From positions 167,488,261 to 167,552,260 of the forward strand of contig CM045758.1 of NCBI GenBank assembly GCA_025200525.1: 64,000 nt of DNA. The letters are read 5' to 3'. The stretch comes from Camellia lanceoleosa. Lineage: Eukaryota > Streptophyta > Magnoliopsida > Ericales > Theaceae. Position 1 is the stretch's first letter. Every line of letters begins with the position of its first letter. The notes under the pieces were generated by a model that was not told the origin of the DNA, did no database searches, and saw nothing but the letters and a program-made list of their open reading frames with translations. The translations under genes and the position numbers were made by a program. This document shows, one piece after another, positions 21,097 to 34,510 of the stretch.

Positions 21097-22085
21097 CCCT
21101 ATAACAAATTGATATAATTTTATTATAAAAAATTTTAACATCAATAAATTAAAAAAAAAACGTAATCTTGTTACAAATTAACATAATAAAATATTTAAAA
21201 TTTTGTAGTTGATATTACAAAAGCTTATGGGTTGCTTACAATATTTTTTATTATACTAATTTGTGATGAGATTACTTATTTTATAATTAATGTTGCGAAA
21301 TTTCGTGATAAATTTATGTCAACTTGTGATAGGGGCATATAAACTTTCACTATTCCATATACTTGCCTCAAATGGATAAGGACTATAAAATATAATCATC
21401 ATGTTTGGTTAAGTTTTCAAATTTTAAATTTTATTTAAAAATAAATAAAAATATAAATCATTTATTCAAAGAATTAAAATAACACTAATCATTTTCATAT
21501 GATTTTCTCCTTTAGTGCTAAAATATTTTTGAACATTTAAAAAAATGATTTTTATTTTTATTTAAAAAAAAAAAAGTTTCTCATGCAAAATTAACTTCCC
21601 ATTTTGTCATAGGCTTCGAGCTAAATATGGACTGCCCAACCACAACAATTTCAAAAGTCTAAATTACGGATAGTCCAATGTAATGGACTTACTTATTTAT
21701 AAGTGTGATATTTTTTTTACTGCACTAATAAATTTTAAAATATTTATTATTTTGCCTCAACATTTTTTAAACATATTGATAATTTTTATAAAAAGAAAAA
21801 AAAAAGAAGAAAAAAGAAAAAAGAAAAAAATAAAAAGAAAAAAAAGAGAGAGTAGAACTTGTACGTCTAATAAATAAAATCGGCCGGTATGTTTTCCATT
21901 TAAAAATGACTTCAATGTGAGTTTCCTTTGGGACAATCTCAGCAAGCTTATATACAGATGGCACAAACCCACAGGCCCACACACAAACTCCACAAAAAGC
22001 AAACGAACAAATAAGCATATAGTTTTGATTTGATTGGGGAAATGGAGTAGACTGTAATCAAGCAGGAACAAATGACCGTGGTAAA
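21097..22085. other. AT-rich intergenic region, no gene supported
   Basis: Contains a purine tract (21,797-21,850, AAAAAGAAG-like). The minus-strand Phe/Ser-rich frames of up to 145 codons overlap it and are compositional. I see no conserved protein. Confidence 0.5.
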
Positions 22086-22617
22086 TAGGGCTATGCATAA
22101 TACCATTAAAATCTTCAAAATCAGATCGAATTGTTTTGAGTCGCGTATTTTTCTGACTTTGGCGGACGGGTTGGGCGGGCGAGAGCCCCAACAATATCGG
22201 GTCGGCACGGGTAGTGGTTGGAAAATGGCAACCCGCCTATGTAACCAACCCAACCCGACCTGCCCTTACATAATTTGTACAAATTCTACTATATACACAT
22301 GATCCAGCAAGTTACATCTCAACCATTAGATTAAATCTATCATACCAAATGTAGATATACTCGCACACACAATATTTTCTCAATTAAACCTAATTGACAA
22401 CCAAACATCTCATCTCATTCATTATCGTCACTGGTCTGAGGGCTCTAATCTTGTTCCTCTTCCTTACCCTACGATCGGCGTTGCTATAGCCTTGTTGTCA
22501 CCACCGCTTCACTCATCGTCACTACTCTCTGCGCATTGCCGATGCTCTCTGCTCACCGCCGTTGCTTTCTCTTCACTATCGCTGCTTTCTCCTTGCCGAT
22601 CTGTACGTGCCTTTTTG

Positions 22618-22656
<39 letters not shown>

Positions 22657-23336
22657 ACTCTTTTCTGCATTGCTAATCTCATTTATCGCTCTCTGTTAAT
22701 AAGCAAATGTCGATATGCTTTTTATCTCTTTCTCTTAAATAAACAATATATCTTTAATGCTCTCCATCTCTCCGTCCTTTTTGTTTAATTTTTTTTTTAT
22801 TTCAAACCCATATTAATAATTTTTATTTATTTATTTTTATTTGGGATTCACAACTAGACATGTTACTCTCATAAATTTTTATGAATTTATGTAGATTAAC
22901 TTTAGAATTTATATTACTCTCATCTAGTTATTATTAGACAATTAATTAAATCAACTATTAAAAGAGCGAAAACACAATCCTCTCCCATCATCATTATAAA
23001 TTTTTTATGTTACTCTCATCATCATTGTAATTTTTTTATTTTGTTTAATGTTTAACGTTATATTAGATGGATGTTTTAATTTTGACTATTTTAGTTAATT
23101 TATAAAATAGATTTTTTTTACTCTTTGATTCAAGTTTTGTAATTTGAATTATATTTTTTATAAACCGCCAATCCGTCCGAACCGTTAAGGCAAATCCGTC
23201 ATTATTTATCAATCGAACCGTTGATTTTTTGTAAGAAAAATGACAATTTCTAATGACACTTTTATCAATCCGTCACCCACTGTACAATTTCTATTTTTCT
23301 CCTACATCGTACCAACTCGTACCGTGCACTCCCCTA
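22086..23336. mobile_element. Non-autonomous hAT-like element C, same family as element A
   Basis: Starts TAGGGCTATGCATAATACC and ends CGTACCGTGCACTCCCCTA, complementary in the terminal TAGGGG..TGCA bases. The flanks GTGGTAAA (22078-22085) and ATGGCAAA (23337-23344) differ by two transitions, fitting an 8-bp duplication. CAATCCGTC and CCGTCCGAACCG motifs near the right end match element A. The interior has a CT repeat (22,620-22,652) and a CG-containing leader-like stretch. No transposase remains. Confidence 0.65.
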
Positions 23337-23504
23337 ATGGCAAATCGCAGGTGGTTGGTATAGTGAATGACTATTGGAGCCTAGAGATTTGGCTTTTTCA
23401 GGTCTCATGTTCAAATTCCTTAATCAACAAATGTATATTTTGGGGTCACGAATCACAAGACGTAAGCGCTGTTTCAAAAAAATTATTCAAATTTTAAGAA
23501 CTTA

Positions 23505-23768
23505 GGTCATGTTTGATTCACAAGATTAATAGTGAAGTATTAATAATCCTATTAAATTAGTGCGGTATTCACTATCCAATTGGATTAATATCCATTGGAT
23601 TAATAATCCAACCCCTACCCCATTACTAATAATCCTACAAATTTATTGAATTAATTATCCATTAGATTAATAATTCTAAACTAAAATGTTAAAACAAACA
23701 TAAAATAATTAGACCTACGGATTAATAATCCCAATCTTATACTGTAATCCACCCAATCAAACATGCCT
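23505..23768. mobile_element. Tourist-like MITE with TTA target duplication
   Basis: Left GGTCATGTTTGATT and right (complement) AGGCATGTTTGATT form the inverted ends, flanked by TTA (23502-23504) and TTA (23769-23771). The interior repeats GGATTAATAATCC-type palindromes. This is consistent with the PIF/Harbinger Tourist group. Confidence 0.65.
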
Positions 23769-24049
23769 TTATTCTAATACACGATATAACTGGTCTAGAA
23801 TACCCCACGTAACTTTAAAAAAAATAAATAAATAAAACGACGACCATGGCATAGCGTGGTCCCTCCGTCTCTCTCACACGACAATCAGAACTGAGGCGAG
23901 AGGGAGTTGAGAGACAGCTCATACAGTGCACGTGAGCTCCCCACGTGATGGAAGCTTCATCCAACAAATACACCCGACTTGAGGAGAATTTATTCGGTGT
24001 TCCTGCAATAATGATCTAAATTGATATGGTATTTATGTATTAAAAAGTA

Positions 24050-26195
24050 ATAGGGTACTTTCATGAGTTTTTTTTTTTTTTTGACAAATACAAGAACTTC
24101 TCTTGTAATTTTAATAATTATCAAATTTTTTTTCACTTTTATTGATAATATTAAGATTTCCCCACTCCATTAGTTTAGCAAAAATGACGTTAATTAATTA
24201 TTCAAAATGACTGTATTACCCCTTTGAATTGAGCAAAAAGACAAAAACTATTAAATCAACCAATAAACTATTTAAATGAAAATTTCACTCACTTTCTCTG
24301 AGTTTTGCATACATTAATAATTTAATATAAGACCCTAATAATATAATACATATAAAACTTATTTTACACTATATAAATAATGAAAAATTTATCAATTTTA
24401 ATCAATGTATTTATTATTTAAATTTCTTTTTTCGTTTCATTTTTAAGTTGAAACAAATGAATTATTTTTTTTTAGTAATTTGTCCTAGTTATTCTTATGT
24501 AATATATATATATATATATTTATCTCTAAATTTTAAAACATTATTAAAATATTTAATAAAAAAATTAATTTTCATTGATAAAATATTTAAAAATAAATTG
24601 TATCATTGATTTGAAATTTTTTTTTTTAAATTCACACTGAATTTTCTCTTAATTATTGTTTATGGGATATGTTGCTGCACCTTTACATTAAATACCATAT
24701 CGCTATTTTTGTCTAAATTTTTAATATTTTTTGTAAGGTAATTGATTTCTTGTTTACACCAAAACTGCACTGTATTAACAGAAACCCCTTGGAGCGTACC
24801 TTTATAACTAATCAATTCCAAATTTTTTTTCTCTCTAAAATTAATGTTATATAACATTCTAATAATTTAATATAAGACTTATTTCATACTACATATATAA
24901 TGTAAAATTTATGATTTTAAGTAATACATGTATTATTTAATTTTTCTGAAAGTTGAAATAAATGTATTTATTTTTTTCTCAGCAATTTGCATTATTTATT
25001 TATCATATGTAAAAAAAATATTATTTTATATTTTCTCAATATTATTTCAAATTTTAATTTGGTCTTTGCGCCATTAAATTTCTAATTGATCCATATTTAA
25101 AAAAACTTAAATTAATATTTGTTACAAGTTTAAAAAAATTAAAAACATAAATATAGAAGTAAAAAAAATCTTACCTCCTCTGTGGTTATCAACACTATTC
25201 CTAACCTTAAATGCATTAAATTTAATTTACCCTATTAAATATATATGAAATTATTATTTATTTTTCATAATTTTTTCAAAATATAAATGTAATTTATTGT
25301 CTCTATTCTTTCCCACAAGTTTTTGAACTGTTATAGAAAAAATAAAATAAAATTTAACCATTAATGAAGGTGGGAGATTAATTCCAAGATTTTGTGATCA
25401 TTCATTCCCTATCAATTAATTTTAATTTATTGTAAGGTGATTATATATTTTTTTACTTCTATATTTTATTTTTAAATTTTTTAATCATTTAAAAATATTA
25501 TCTTGCGTTTTTTTAACTATGTGTCAACTATAAGTTTAATGACCCAAAGATAAAAATTAAAATTTGAGAATAATATATGATTGAGAAAAGATAAAATAAT
25601 AATTTTTGTACATATGAATAAATAAGTAATGCCAATTGTCCAAAAAAAATAAATCCATTTATTTTAACTTTTAAAAAAAATTCTAATAATAAATGCATTA
25701 CTTAAAATGATAAAATTTACATTATTTATATAGTGTGGAATAAGTCTTATATTAAATTATTAAGATTTTAGAGAGATTGTTTATTTTTAAGTATTTTATC
25801 AATAAAAATTAAGTTTTTTTTTCATTAAATGATTTAATAATATTTTGACAATTTATAAGTTTTATTTAATATTGCATGAATTTTAAGAATTTTATTAAAT
25901 AATGTTAAAATATATATGAGTCTTTGATAATATATATGTAAACCTTAAGGGAGGTGAGTGAAATTACTCATTTGAATAGATAAGGCATTTAAGGAGTAAT
26001 TTTGTCATTATTGGTATGACATTAGTATGACATTAGCAAATTTTGTTAAATAGTGTAACAAATGATAACCATGAGGGTATCTTAATAATAGTTTTAAAAG
26101 TACGAGAGGTTAGTATAATTATTAAAAATATAAGGGAGGTCCATGTAATTTTTAAAAATCTCAAAGGAAGTAAGTGTAACTTACCCAAAGTAACA
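24050..26195. repeat. Large AT-rich fold-back region with three copies of one repeat
   Basis: The segment near 24,170-24,500 recurs inverted near 25,640-26,030. Compare TAATAATTTAATATAAGAC on one side with the complement of GTCTTATATTAAATTATTAA on the other, and AATTTCACTCAC with GTGAGTGAAATT. A third copy in direct orientation lies at about 24,840-24,990. There is no coding content. It may be a nest of decayed fold-back elements. Confidence 0.55.
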
Positions 26196-26831
<636 letters not shown>

Positions 26832-27375
26832 TGAATGACAGCTTATGGCCGAGGTGACGCCGGAGTGTCAGCTGAGGTGCCACGTGGCCTGGTCCTGACG
26901 TCGAGGTGATCTCGGCTAGACCGAGGTTGTCTGCGAAGATGCTGGAATCCGAGATGAGAGAATAAGGGACAAGAGTTTTAGAATAGGGGAGGACCTCAAT
27001 CTGGATAAAGATAAAGTTCTTGGGGAGTTTATCCATTTCTAGCTGAGAGTGCAGAATGAGCATTGAGCCTGAGTCCACTGAAGTGATGCTTCTACAGGGA
27101 TCAGGTCAGTGCTGATTATAAAGGTAAAGCACTCTCGTGGGTTTGAGGTATGTGTGATAGACTATGAGCAATAAGGTCTTTCTTATGAGTTAACCACAAT
27201 TAACTATCTTTGAGAGATATTTGATTACTAACTTGAGCATTGGAGTGCCCTCGGGTAGACGAACCACCGTTGGATTCTTATCTTTCTCTGACAGGTTGTT
27301 CGGGCTTAATCTATTCTGTCAGTGCTTTCCAGCTAAGTTTCTTTATTTGGTTGTGTGGTCGAAAATCAACACCCA
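26832..27375 (+). repeat. 5' LTR of the outer Tat retrotransposon (boundaries approximate)
   Basis: The sharp change from A/T-rich DNA to GCCGAGGTGACGCCGG-type sequence marks the left edge; the first TG (26,832) is a best guess. The right edge is CA just before the primer-binding site (27,371 or 27,375). TTATAAAGG near 27,117 is a plausible TATA box. The partner LTR lies outside the window, so no target duplication can be checked. Confidence 0.7.
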
Positions 27376-27380
27376 TAATT

Positions 27381-27398
27381 TGGCGTCGTCTGTGGGAA
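27381..27398 (+). promoter_or_regulatory. Primer-binding site of the outer element
   Basis: TGGCGTCGTCTGTGGGAA directly follows the LTR, a signature familiar from plant gypsy elements. It differs from the PBS of the other two elements in the window. Confidence 0.75.
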
Positions 27399-27423
27399 CG
27401 TAAGGAGAATAGATAGCCAACGA

Positions 27424-29244
27424 TGGGCAGAAAGAGAATATTGGGGACGACATCTCTAGTGGGAGTGGTAAACATGCCGATCCTAACATAGAAAAGAAAA
27501 ACTGTAACGAAAGACCACGGGATCAGAATCCCGGAGAGAAGGATGTCGGCCAAGAAGGAGACGCTTCGAAGAAAGCAAGCCAAAACGAGTATTACAATGA
27601 AAGCGACCTCCAAGTATGAAAAAATAGATGCCTGAGGAGAGACGATGAGATGAATTGAATGGAAAACAATTTGGCAGACCTGCAATCGGTTGTTAACTTC
27701 ATGATGCAGAACAACGTCATGCAACCATCGTTTTCATTGACGGACACGCCGATTCCAGCAGCCAAGAACGACACCCAAAAAGGGGGACAGAAAGCAATTC
27801 CAGCAGTCCCTCAGCATGACAAGGTGAGGAATGCTCACATCGGTCTTCACGGGATGCAGGGCAAGTAGAGTCAATGAAAGAAGTGTCTTAGAGGACGCCT
27901 CATACCATGGGAATTTATGCCAAGGGACATCGGCATGTTCAAGGGAAGAAACTTTATTTTGACATGGTGAATGAAGAGAAGTCCAAGAAGACCAAAACAA
28001 CATCGGGAGCAACGCACCAAAAAGGATGAAATCCGTTGACAGCCGAGCTCCTGGTCGGGCTAAGGAAGATTTAAGGGACTATCTCTAGAGGAAGCGGCAA
28101 AATGTTGAGGTTACATCACCCGTCAAGCCAAGAACGGTGTTCTCAGTAGAGTTGGATAGGTTTAAGGCCCCAAAAAGGTTCCATATGCCGAGGTTCTAGG
28201 TATATGACAGTAAGTCCAATCCGAACTTTCATGTCGGATTATATCTGAATTCAATGGCCTTGTATACCGGGAATGAACCGTTGCTGTGCAAGGTGTTCCC
28301 CTCATCCTTTGGGGAAATTGCATCGAATTAGTTTCACAAGTTGCCTAAAGGAACTGTGAAGAGTTAGGAAGGCTTAGCCGAGATGTTCATGGCCAGGTTT
28401 GTCACAAACAAGTTGCAACCATTAAGGATAGACTTCCTAATGGCTTTAAAAATTGGCAAGGGTGAGAGCCTCAGGGCTTATGTCCAAATGTATTATGAGG
28501 TGTTCAACCGAATACCAAGATGCAACCAGGAGTTGCTAGTCATGTCTGTTAAGAACGACTTGGAGGATGATTGTACGCTTCAGAAATCGCTCACAAAGAC
28601 TCTACCAAAAAACATGGAGGAGCTCATGGCAAGGATTGAGAAATATGCTAAAGTAGAGAAGAATACACCGAGAACAAAGGTGCCAAAGCAAGAGAAGAGA
28701 AACGGCTCGCCAAAGCGAAGCTGAGGTAATACTGGATTCAACAGGCAAGAAATAGGGTTAAGGGCTGCCCAAGCAATTACCACTGTGTTCCGGATCCCAG
28801 TTTATAAAGTTCTAGAAAGAATCAGGAACCAGCCATATTATAGAGCGCCGGAGAAGATTCTTGGCGAATTTATGGGGAGAAGCCTTGGGAAACATTATGC
28901 TTATCACAATGAGGATGGGTATCTGACTCAGGGGTGTAGAGCCCTGAAGACGCATTTGGAAGATCTGGTCAGACAGAGTCACTTAAGGGACCTAGTAGAT
29001 GAGGCCAGAATAAGAGAAGAACAAGTGAGACTGCTCCAGGCATCGGCAGCACCACCTTCACCACAACCATAGCAAACAGAACCTCAGGTGATCAATGTGA
29101 TCCACTCGAAGGTTAATGAAAATGATATACGAGGAGAGACACAGAAGGTAAAACACTTACAACATGTGTGTCAAGTCCAGCAAAAGAGGCCTAGGACAAA
29201 CAAATACCAAGGACTGATGGTGTCCTTTATTGAGGCAGACCTAA
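27424..29244 (+). pseudogene. gag: gag of the outer Tat element, degenerate
   Basis: The start region ATGGGCAGAAAG lies 25 bases past the PBS. Several stops break it. The clearest piece (28,383-28,724) is the capsid region with FVTNKLQPLRIDF and GESLRAYVQMYYEVFNRIP. It is followed by a basic stretch and then (28,785-29,072) the Tat-type segment YYRAPEKILGEFM..KHYAYHNEDGYLTQGC, in place of a classical zinc knuckle. The frame runs to the exact insertion point of the 28-kb element (29,244) and resumes at 57,259. It would form the element's capsid but is now a pseudogene. Confidence 0.85.
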
Positions 29245-32200
29245 TATGGACTCGCCTTTTTTCGCCCCCTCTTTCGGAAGGTTTGAAATGAAGGTCTCAT
29301 AGTTCAGACTCCCGTGGTTCTGAATCTAGTCTCACAAGTGTAATGTAAAACTAATAAACACCAAAGAGCCTAAATCCGGCAAATCTTTTTGAAAAATCAA
29401 TTTTAAATCAAAAAATGCCAAAATTGGACTGCTTTGCTAGATACAGAGTCGCCACCTAAATATTTTTTGTTTTGGAGAAATTTAGGAAACCCTAACTCGT
29501 GCCAAAGGCCACATGTCTGTCATCACCAAAGTTGCCTCGGCTCGGGAGCTTAGGTACGAGAGAGGAAGGTCATGAATTGAGCACTCCCACTCGGCCAATC
29601 AAAGATCGACCTCTACTAATCATGCTATGATTTTTTATAAACATTATGTGTTCTTGTTCCGATTATTAAACTAGCTTTACTATGTGATGCGCACAAGCAA
29701 GTATAGACTAATTTGCTCAATTTGGAACAATTCAACTCATGTTTGGTTGTGAAAATGGTTTGAATTTATCACCTCAAGTGGGTTTAAAGATCGCGGATTT
29801 GCCACCAAACATAGTGGGCTTAAAACATGATTTGCCACTCAACAAAGTGGGCTTAAAACACACATTTGTTGAATCGTTACAATTCAAACAACAAGTCTTC
29901 ATCCACAGACATTCATGCAGTTTTAGCATTTAAGCACATAGCCTCATGGCAATATTCACACTTATGCAAGTATGCTAAAGCGTAAAAACTCACCTAGTAC
30001 TTCAAGTCAAAAAAGAAACTAGTTAGAAAGATGCATGATTCTAACTATACAAGATGCTTAATACAACACATGCAATATGCAATTTATAGGCTCGGCTACT
30101 GATATGACATATGGAGCAATTTGAACAACATGTGATTAAACACGTATTCAAAGAAGTATTTGACATGACAATGCAATTTGAATGATGCGCCGAGCCTCAA
30201 TGCATGCAATACAAATGAATGGATGCAAGCATGCGATATGCTAATTGAAATATGTCCCTAATCTAACCATCAAAAGTGATTAAATAAAAGGGAGAAAGAC
30301 GTGAGATTGGAAGACATACACACATGCACGCACACTTATTACAACATTATGCCCTCCTAATGAATAAGAGCTAAGCTAATCTAATTAAGTTAATTAGACT
30401 AATTATTACAAATCAAATAAATAACTAGCTAAGGTAATTGCTAATTATTACAACACTTTAACTAATTAGCAAACTAATTAATTACAACACAAATGCATAC
30501 AAACTAAGCATTTAAGATATTAAACTATGTTGCCATTGCTCTACCTCGGGAAGTAGAAGATGCACATGCTCGGTTTTCGCCCCTAAAAGACCTCCATTTT
30601 GCTCTCGAAAGTCTCTGTTTGCAGGTTTGAGCATACTTTAGAACCTTTCTACTCCACCTTACCAAATCTTTGCTGAGATTTACATCAATAGCCTGCTGGC
30701 CATAGAGGGATGTTGCTGGCCATAGAGGGATCTTCGCCGCCCTCTCCGCCAAAAGGGTGTACTACTGCCATAAATGAGGCATCGCCATGGATGGTGCAAT
30801 CACACACCGATGCATTGGATCACCATGTTACAACAGAGCACAAACAGAGCAAAAATGGGGTTTTTCCAAGGGTTATTTGCACACCTTATCTCTCATTTTC
30901 ATGAGGAAATCAAAAGGAATGACAAGATTTGGTTCACAAAACCACCAACCAAGCAATTTCATTGCATGATGGCTTGTGAAACCAATTGTGCAAGTTCAAT
31001 AAATGCAAAAAACTATACCCAAATGGCCATCACCCCATTATGCATGGTCAAGGGCAATGGAGACCTAGAAAAATGGCACATTTCATCATTATTGAGTATG
31101 AAATGTCTCATTTGCCTTGTGTTCAAATTAATGTCCGATTTGAACACATGCAATGCAACACAAAGAATGCTTATCTTGCCTATTTTACTTGTCAATTTTG
31201 TTTACTCATTTTAATTGCCAAGTCATCCATTAATCCATGAAGTCCATTGGTAAGTGTCCTCTAATGGAAGGAGAGTTTAAACCACAAGTTGCTTTGGGTA
31301 TGAAAGAGGCATTACACTGTTGGTAATGAACCCCCTAAGTGATTAAACCATTAGGTGTAGCAACTCCATTTCACACTTAGGCAAACAAGTGGTTTGAAAC
31401 CACTTTCAAAGCAAAACCAAAAAGTGAAGAAATGAAGGAGATTGCAGAGATTATAAGTGCTGAAATGAAGTAGAAAAAAGCACTAAAACATGCAATCAAC
31501 TCAAAACAATGATGTTTAAAGCCTTAAAACAACAAGCTGGTGCAAGAATTTACACTACAACTATGCAAAACAAGACTCAGAAGACTTGACCAGCCCAAAA
31601 CAGAGCTAAAATAGGTTAAAACAGAGTCTAAAACATGCTGGACTTGAGTCACAAAAAGCAAAAACATTAAGCTAATACATGAGGCTAACTGGGTATGCAA
31701 ACAAAACACAAGGAAGGGAGGCTAACCCCTCTAATTTTGGACTTCAAAATGAGTTTTTTACCACTGAAAACCTCTGAAATTCAGTAGTTAAAAGGTCCAA
31801 AAAAGTTGGTTTTAAAGTGATGAATAAAGGTACAAAAGCTTTACACAAAAAAAGAAGAAGAAGGGTGAACCACTCCCTAACTAAAAAGGGCTCAAACCAC
31901 GATTTTTAAACCACAAAAACAGAGCTTTTTACAGTTCAAAACCAACCCCAAAACAGTTGAAAAGGATGGCAAAATAAGTATACAAAACAAGTATAAACAA
32001 GGCAAGTGTTATACCTTTGAAGCAAAACACAAGTTGGCCAACAATCTAAGCCAAAACCACTTTCTAGAGCTCAAAGAAGGTCTCAAGTTACCTTAGCTCA
32101 AAGACTAACAACTTTGGTTAAGGTAGTGTATGTAAAAGTGTAGAGAAAACAAACACTTAAGTACAAAATTGTAAGAGAGAGATAGAAATCTAGAGAGAGA

Positions 32201-32661
32201 AAAATTTTATGTCTCAAATTTTTCTAACCTCTACACATGAGAGAGAGGGGTCCTATATATAGAAAATACAAATTTCCCTTACAAACATCTAGCCACACAC
32301 GTATAGGAAGATGCATGAATCTGTGCAAACAGCTGGCACAAAATATCACAAAATATCTACAACAAACAATGGTGGTTGGCCGGCCATCAGTGGTGGCCGG
32401 CAAGGCTTCATTGATGGCCGGCAAAGGAGAAATGGTGGCCGACAGCCTCCAAGGATGGCTAGCAGGCCATCAGAAACTTCAGGTTGAAAAGAACCAGGCA
32501 TGGTCAAAAGATGAGACAAAATGGATGTAGGGTTTGAAATGCTCAAACCTGTGGTGTTCTGCCACGGACTTCGAGCGCTCGGTGAGCAAACAGACTCATC
32601 ATCGGATGTACCTACAAGAACATCCAAGTCTTAAAGGGCTATCAAAAATGGGGTGTCTACA
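29245..32661 (-). repeat. 3' LTR of the 28-kb element
   Basis: On plus it runs TATGGACTCGCC (TG decayed to TA) to GGGGTGTCTACA. The minus-strand TATA box is the complement of CTATATATAG near 32,253. It contains GGCCGGC modules (32,370-32,470) and an internal copy of the PBS core (29,444-29,454). The many short open frames in it are not genes. Confidence 0.92.
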
Positions 32662-32675
32662 GTTGCCCCTCTTTG
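32662..32675 (-). promoter_or_regulatory. Polypurine tract of the 28-kb element
   Basis: Read on minus, CAAAGAGGGGCAAC lies directly against the LTR start TGTAGACACCCC, exactly where the plus-strand primer should be. Confidence 0.85.
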
Positions 32676-33150
32676 ACAGAACTTGGAGTCATGAAATGAC
32701 ATGAGTGAATGTCAAAGCCTAGAGATGACCCATTTTGACAAGGCTGTAAGACTTAGACAAACAATCAAGACAGAAAACAAATGGTTGCACCCGTAGGCTG
32801 CCTACGTATCCCTTTGCACGGAATCAAACCAGCGTAGTTCTGGGGCAAGATGCAAATGATATGCATGATGCAAGAACATAACTTATGAATGCAATGAGAC
32901 TGTGCAAGGAAACATTTAAATGCAAACGCAATGCAATGAAAATGCCACCGTTAAACAGACCGAAATAAGGCACAGCAATCTCAATCATAAGAAGGAGTAA
33001 GCAAACACGCCATGTGTGGGAATTATGAGCCAAACCATGTTTCATGTAGAAATAATGTAAGAAAATTATGCAAACTTAACTACGCGGCACGTATGAAAGA
33101 CGAAGAGCAACAAAATCATCGGGCGTACCCAAGATGTCAAACAAGAACCT
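32676..33150. other. Spacer between 3' LTR and 58-bp array
   Basis: Non-coding sequence, part of the hypervariable 3' region of the 28-kb element. No gene recognised. Confidence 0.5.
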
Positions 33151-33159
33151 AACGTGTTG

Positions 33160-34510
33160 CACGCGGAAGAAAACAAGGATGGTATGAACATCGGGATGCA
33201 CCCGAATGTTTTTAACCGAAAGACAGCAACCGACAAATGGTATGAACATCAGGACGCGCTCAAATGTTTTTAACCGAAAGAACAGTAATCGAAGGAGGTG
33301 GTGAACATCAGGACGCACTCAGATGTTTTTAACCGAAAGGCAGTAACCGAAGGAGGTGGTGAAAATCAGGATGCACTCAAATGTTTTTAATCGAAGGGTG
33401 GTAACCGAAAAAGGTGGTGAACATCAAGATGCACTCAAATGTTTTTAACCGAAGGACGGTAACCGAAGGAGGTGGTGAACATCAAGACGCACTCAAATGT
33501 TTTTAACTGAAGGGCGATAGCCAAAGGAGGTCGTGACCATCAGGATGCACTCAAATGTTTTTAACCGAAGGGTGGTAATCGAAGAAGGTGGTAAACATCA
33601 GGACGCACTCAAATGTTTTTAACTGAAAGAGGTGGTGAACATCAGGACACACTCAAATGCTTTTAACTAAAAGGCGGTAACTGAAGGAGGTGGTGAACAT
33701 CAGGACGCACTCAAATGTTTTTAACCAAAAGGCAATAACCGAAGAAAGTGGTGAACATCAGGACGCACTCAAATGTTTTTAATCGAAGGGCGGTAACTGA
33801 AGGATGTGGTGAACATCAGGACGCACTCAAATGTTTTTAACCGAAAGGCAGTAACCAGAGGAGGTGGTGAACATCAGGACGCACTCAAATGTTTTTAACC
33901 GAAGGGCGATAATTGAAGGAGGTGGTGAACATCAGGACGCACTCAAATGTTTTTAATCGAAGGGTGGTAACCGAAGGAGGCGGTGAACATCAGGACACAC
34001 TTAAATATTACCACGCACTCAAATGTTTTTAACTGAAGGAGGCGGTGAACATCAGGACACACTCAAATGTTTTCAACCAAAGGGCGGTAACCGAAGGAGG
34101 TGGTGAATATCAGGACGCACTCAAATGTTTTTAACCGAAAGGCAGTAACCGAAGGAGGTGGTGAACATCAGGATGCACTCAAATATTTTTAACCGAAGGG
34201 CGGTAACAGAAGGAGGTGGTGAACATCAGGACGCACTCAAATGTTTTTAACCGAAGAGTGGTAACCAAAGGAGGTGGTGAACATCAGAACGTACTCAAAT
34301 GTTTTTAACCAAAGAGCGGTAACCGAAAGAGGTGGTAAACATCAAGATACACTCAAATGTTTTTAACCGAAAGATGGTAACCGAAGGAGGTGGTAAACAT
34401 TAGGACACACTCAAATGTTTTTAACCAAAGGGCGGTAACCGAAGGAGGTGGTGAACATTAGGACGCACTCAAATGTTTTTAACCGAAGGACGGTAACCGA
34501 AGGAGGTGAT
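33160..34510. repeat. 58-bp tandem array, about 23 copies
   Basis: The consensus holds GGAGGTGGTGAACATCAGGA, CGCACTCAAATGTTTTTAAC and CGAAGGGCGGTAACCGAA. Landmarks at 33,863, 33,921 and 33,979 are exactly 58 apart. Outer copies are the most diverged, and a few copies are shortened (near 33,620 and 34,015). The array lies between the antisense genes and the 3' LTR, the hypervariable region where Tat/Ogre elements are known to carry tandem repeats. Confidence 0.93.

Noticed and set aside
21757..22194. 145-codon Phe/Ser-rich minus-strand frame
   Set aside because: Overlaps a purine tract; composition explains it and no family is recognisable.
30774..31240. 146-codon and overlapping frames in the LTR
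   Set aside because: LTR sequence with equivalent frames in several phases, no domain, and also present in the partner LTR only by descent.
33160..34510. CRISPR-like array
   Set aside because: The 58-bp units are head-to-tail without unique spacers, in a plant retroelement.
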